The notes under the pieces are model-generated. The model was given only the letters and a program-made list of their open reading frames with translations, ran no database searches and was not told the DNA's origin. DNA of 7,115 nt. It comes from an uncultured bacterium (GTDB lineage: Bacteria; Actinomycetota; Coriobacteriia; Coriobacteriales; Coriobacteriaceae). Positions within the stretch are counted from its first letter, which is position 1. Every line of letters begins with the position of its first letter. Shown in pieces: positions 5,004 through 7,115 of the stretch. The stretch covers positions 1 through 7,115 of the forward strand of contig CAJMRZ010000071.1 in the NCBI GenBank assembly GCA_905215945.1, read 5' to 3'. Both the position numbers and the translations under genes were made by a program.

Positions 5004-5378
5004 ATGAGTGAGCAGAACGCCAATCCGGTCGAGCTCTTTGGTATGCGCGTTGCCCATGTGGGCATTAACGCCACCGACCCGGCAGACGCCCTGGAGATCG
5101 CGGAGCTGTTCTCGACGATGATGGGCCTGCCCGTCATCGAGACCCCGGTTTCGTACTTCAACGATTCGCTGGTCGAGATCATGAAGCAGAACGGTCGTGG
5201 CACCAAGGGCCACATCGGCTTTGCCGTTAACGACATCGATGCAGCTGAGAAGTGGTTTGCCGAGCGCGGGCTCGAGGTCAACGAGGAGTCGCGCGCGCTG
5301 CTGCCCGACGGTAGCACCAAGCTCGTGTACTTTAAGCGCGAGTTCGCCGGTTTCGCCGTGCACCTGTGCCGCGAGTAG
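5004..5378 (+). CDS. VOC superfamily protein (glyoxalase-like), resembling an aldolase-attached VOC domain
   Basis: This 124-residue protein has the paired beta-alpha-beta layout of the vicinal oxygen chelate fold: MRVAHVGINATDP (14-26), a hydrophobic strand SLVEIM (55-60), GHIGFAVNDID (69-79), and a final GFAVHLCRE (116-124). Candidate metal ligands are H18, E58, H70 and H120, so a metal site is possible. From memory of the families, the wording HVGINA, GHIGFAVND and FAVHL is close to the C-terminal VOC domain fused to KDPG/KHG aldolases in some Firmicutes; here it is a separate protein. It lies 11 nt after the IIB gene with no clear ribosome site, so translation is probably coupled, suggesting a shared sugar-acid or sugar role. 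A strong terminator follows. The substrate is unknown; lactoylglutathione lyase activity should not be assumed. Confidence 0.82.
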   Translation: MSEQNANPVELFGMRVAHVGINATDPADALEIAELFSTMMGLPVIETPVSYFNDSLVEIMKQNGRGTKGHIGFAVNDIDAAEKWFAERGLEVNEESRALLPDGSTKLVYFKREFAGFAVHLCRE

Positions 5379-5402
5379 CGCACAAGCTGCTTTAGTTAGC
5401 AA

Positions 5403-5434
5403 AAAGGGATAGGGCCGCGTGGCCCTATCCCTTT
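5403..5434. terminator. Bidirectional Rho-independent terminator
   Basis: Perfect 14-bp arms AAAGGGATAGGGCC and GGCCCTATCCCTTT enclose a GCGT loop. The + strand continues into ATTTAT and the - strand into TTTTTGC, so it can end both the IIB-VOC transcript and the opposing two-component transcript. It fills the 75-bp gap between the two converging units. Confidence 0.92.
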
Positions 5435-5453
5435 ATTTATGCCGAGGGGCTTC

Positions 5454-6749
5454 CTACCGCGGCAGGCGAATCGTAAAGCGGCTGCCGACGCCCTCGACTG
5501 AGGTCACGCCAATGACACCACCATGGCTATCGACGATCCACTTGGCAATGGCAAGCCCCAGACCCGAGCCCTGCGCACCGGCATCGCGTGCGTTGTCGGC
5601 GCGGTAGAACCGTTCAAACGCGTGAGCTGCGGATTCCTGGTTCATGCCGATGCCCTCGTCCTCAACGCTTATGTCGATCGTGCCCGTGCCCGCATCCGGC
5701 GCTACGCCAAACGAGATGGGCGTGCCCGCGTCCGAATACTTGGCGGCGTTTTGCACGATCACGCGCAGAGCCTGCTTCACGAGCGCCACGTCGACGGGCG
5801 CGTCGCAGCGCGGGTCGCTGGCGAGCGCAGCGTCAAAGGCCAGCCGATACGTGTGCCCGGCATCGATCATCTGCGATTCTTCGCAAACCTCGCCGACCAG
5901 TGCAGCCAGGTTGGTATGCGCACGCCGCAGGACCGTGCGCCCGGCATCGCCGCGCGCCAAAAACAGCAGCTGCTCCACGAGCTCCTGCATGTGCTCGCTT
6001 TCGGCCTTGAGGGACGCGATGGATTCCGCCAGCACGTCCGGGTCGTCTTTGCCCCAACGATCGAGCATGTTTACGTAGCCCTGAATCACCGCGATGGGCG
6101 TGCGCAGCTCGTGGCTTGCATCGTTGACAAAGCGCATCTGCTGCAGCTTGGCCTCTTGCATCTGGCGCAGCAGGCGGTTGAGTGCGACCTCGATGCTTGC
6201 CAGGTCGGCGTCGCCGGTGGTGACGCTCGGCGAGTCGACGCTCGCGCGCTCGATGGCTTGCTCCAGCGTTTCCATCTTGCCGCCGGAGAGCTGCATGCGG
6301 CCGAGCTCGTCCACGCGCAGGGCCAGGTCGTTGAGCGGCGCCATGGTGCGGCGCACACGGCGAGCGCCGCCGAGCATATCGAGCATGCTGATGACCTGCC
6401 AACCTACAACAACGATATAGAGGGGCCAAAGTGCGACGAGGTCCTGCGCGAGGGGGAAGGTCTTGGTGGTGCGCGCAAGCTCGACGGTATAGGTGAGCGT
6501 TGTCAGGTCCCAGCTGTGTGCGGGCTTCAGCGACATGCCGCGAACGGTGGCGCTGGGGATCCATCCTGCGGTAAACGCGCCGTCGGGCAGCGTCCGGTTG
6601 TATCCATAGACGAGGATCGCCGCCGCAATCACCACTAGTAACAGATCGAGCCAGACGTAGCTCGCCAAGCGGCGCCACATGTAGCTCCAGTTGATGGCAC
6701 GGGCGATGGAGGTGACGCGCTTGGTCTCGGCGTTACGCGCGGCAGACAT
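5454..6749 (-). CDS. Sensor histidine kinase, membrane-bound
   Basis: The 431-residue protein is a classic two-pass sensor kinase. Residues 31-50 and about 103-122 are membrane segments, with an extracytoplasmic loop of about 50 residues between them. A HAMP-like linker follows (123-170), with extra sequence to about 205. The dimerisation box FVNDASHELRTP (207-218) has phospho-acceptor H213. The ATP-binding domain shows N-box IVQNAAKYSD (331-340, N334), G1 box EDEGIGM (363-369), F-box-like FERFYR (378-383) and G2 box GSGLGLAIAK (394-403). It should phosphorylate the response regulator encoded just upstream. ATG 6749 overlaps the regulator's end by 17 nt, implying coupled translation; a longer open frame reaching 6881 would lie inside the regulator gene. 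The last residues sit just before the shared terminator. The sensed signal is unknown. Confidence 0.93.
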   Translation of the reverse strand: MSAARNAETKRVTSIARAINWSYMWRRLASYVWLDLLLVVIAAAILVYGYNRTLPDGAFTAGWIPSATVRGMSLKPAHSWDLTTLTYTVELARTTKTFPLAQDLVALWPLYIVVVGWQVISMLDMLGGARRVRRTMAPLNDLALRVDELGRMQLSGGKMETLEQAIERASVDSPSVTTGDADLASIEVALNRLLRQMQEAKLQQMRFVNDASHELRTPIAVIQGYVNMLDRWGKDDPDVLAESIASLKAESEHMQELVEQLLFLARGDAGRTVLRRAHTNLAALVGEVCEESQMIDAGHTYRLAFDAALASDPRCDAPVDVALVKQALRVIVQNAAKYSDAGTPISFGVAPDAGTGTIDISVEDEGIGMNQESAAHAFERFYRADNARDAGAQGSGLGLAIAKWIVDSHGGVIGVTSVEGVGSRFTIRLPR

Positions 6750-7115
6750 AGCCCACCCCGCGCACGGTCTGGATGATGCGGGCGCTGCCGCCGTCCTCGA
6801 TCTTGGCGCGTAGGTGCGCGATGTGCACATCGACGTTGTTGGTATCGCCCACGTAGTCGTAGCCCAGCGCCTCGTGCGCAATGCGCTCGCGCGTGAGCAC
6901 GGTGCCGGCGTGCGCCATAAGCAGGGCGAGAACGTCGAACTCGCGGGCCGTGAGCGCGATGGGCGAGCCGCCGACCGTGACTTCGCGACGGTCGGGGTCG
7001 AGCGCGACCGAGCCCACGGTGAGCGTGGCGGGGGAGGGCGAGGCAGAAGCCTGGGCCGTGACGCTGGCCGGGGGTATCGCAGCGGCGTGCCCGCCAGCGC
7101 CGCTCGCTACGGCAG
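6733..7115 (-). CDS. OmpR/PhoB-type response regulator, C-terminal part (5' end outside window)
   Basis: About 126 C-terminal residues are visible and the frame is open to the window edge, so the gene is partial. The last 94 residues form a winged-helix DNA-binding domain: LTAREFDVLALLMAHAG, then TRERI, and the recognition-helix region NNVDVHIAHLRAKIED, ending in RIIQTVRGVGYVCRA. A GTG at 7017 could serve as a start but lies at the edge of the DNA-binding domain and would leave no receiver domain, so it is rejected. Upstream of it lie 32 residues very rich in Ala, Pro, Ser and Gly, presumably an unusually flexible linker to the receiver domain. The gene overlaps the kinase gene, its likely partner. 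Targets are unknown; self-regulation is common in the family. Confidence 0.93.
   Translation of the reverse strand, partial: AVASGAGGHAAAIPPASVTAQASASPSPATLTVGSVALDPDRREVTVGGSPIALTAREFDVLALLMAHAGTVLTRERIAHEALGYDYVGDTNNVDVHIAHLRAKIEDGGSARIIQTVRGVGYVCRA

Noticed and set aside
5523..6638. Open + strand frame of 371 codons
   Set aside because: It lies wholly opposite the histidine kinase, has no family motifs, and is an effect of high-GC codon use.
6750..6881. Longer start for the histidine kinase
   Set aside because: The extra residues are the out-of-frame shadow of the response regulator; ATG 6749 gives a normal kinase with a short overlap.

Overview
The window looks like chromosome from a high-GC Gram-positive anaerobe, most likely a Coriobacteriia member such as Collinsella. 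This rests on GC-rich codon use, an FtsB/DivIC-type gene directly followed by a Ppx/GppA gene, and the general character of the proteins; no taxonomic marker gene is present, so the assignment is an inference.

Layout. A terminator of an upstream gene (11-42) is followed by a two-gene forward unit: a membrane-anchored septum formation initiator (134-904) and a Ppx/GppA phosphatase (925-1926). Next comes an accessory-looking stretch (about 1930-3800): a reverse-strand AAA ATPase of the AAA_14/DUF4143 type (2048-3349) lying between two members of a 67-bp palindrome family (1933-1999 and about 3491-3557). Upstream of the ATPase are three 33-bp tandem repeats that run into the second palindrome, then a duplicated block of tRNA 3' end plus terminator (3557-3644 and 3732-3819) enclosing a hairpin-rich segment. 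An intact tRNA-Leu(UAA) (3802-3886, reverse) closes this region.

Beyond it, a reverse-strand gene for a small membrane-anchored helical-repeat protein (3918-4541) is divergent from a forward pair: a GatB-like PTS IIB protein (4705-4992) and a small VOC-fold protein (5004-5378). A strong bidirectional hairpin terminator (5403-5434) separates these from a reverse-strand two-component system. Its histidine kinase (5454-6749) overlaps the end of an OmpR/PhoB-type response regulator (6733 to beyond 7115), which is cut by the window edge.

The protein-coding content is mostly familiar. The unusual signal lies between genes. The two 67-bp palindromes have identical overall length, arm length and loop length, and three base pairs covary between them, so folding appears to be conserved. 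The 33-bp repeats lie just upstream of a probable ATPase promoter. The tRNA-Leu end has been duplicated and broken. Together these mark 1930-3890 as a rearrangement-prone locus, possibly a mobile or exchangeable module around the ATPase gene.
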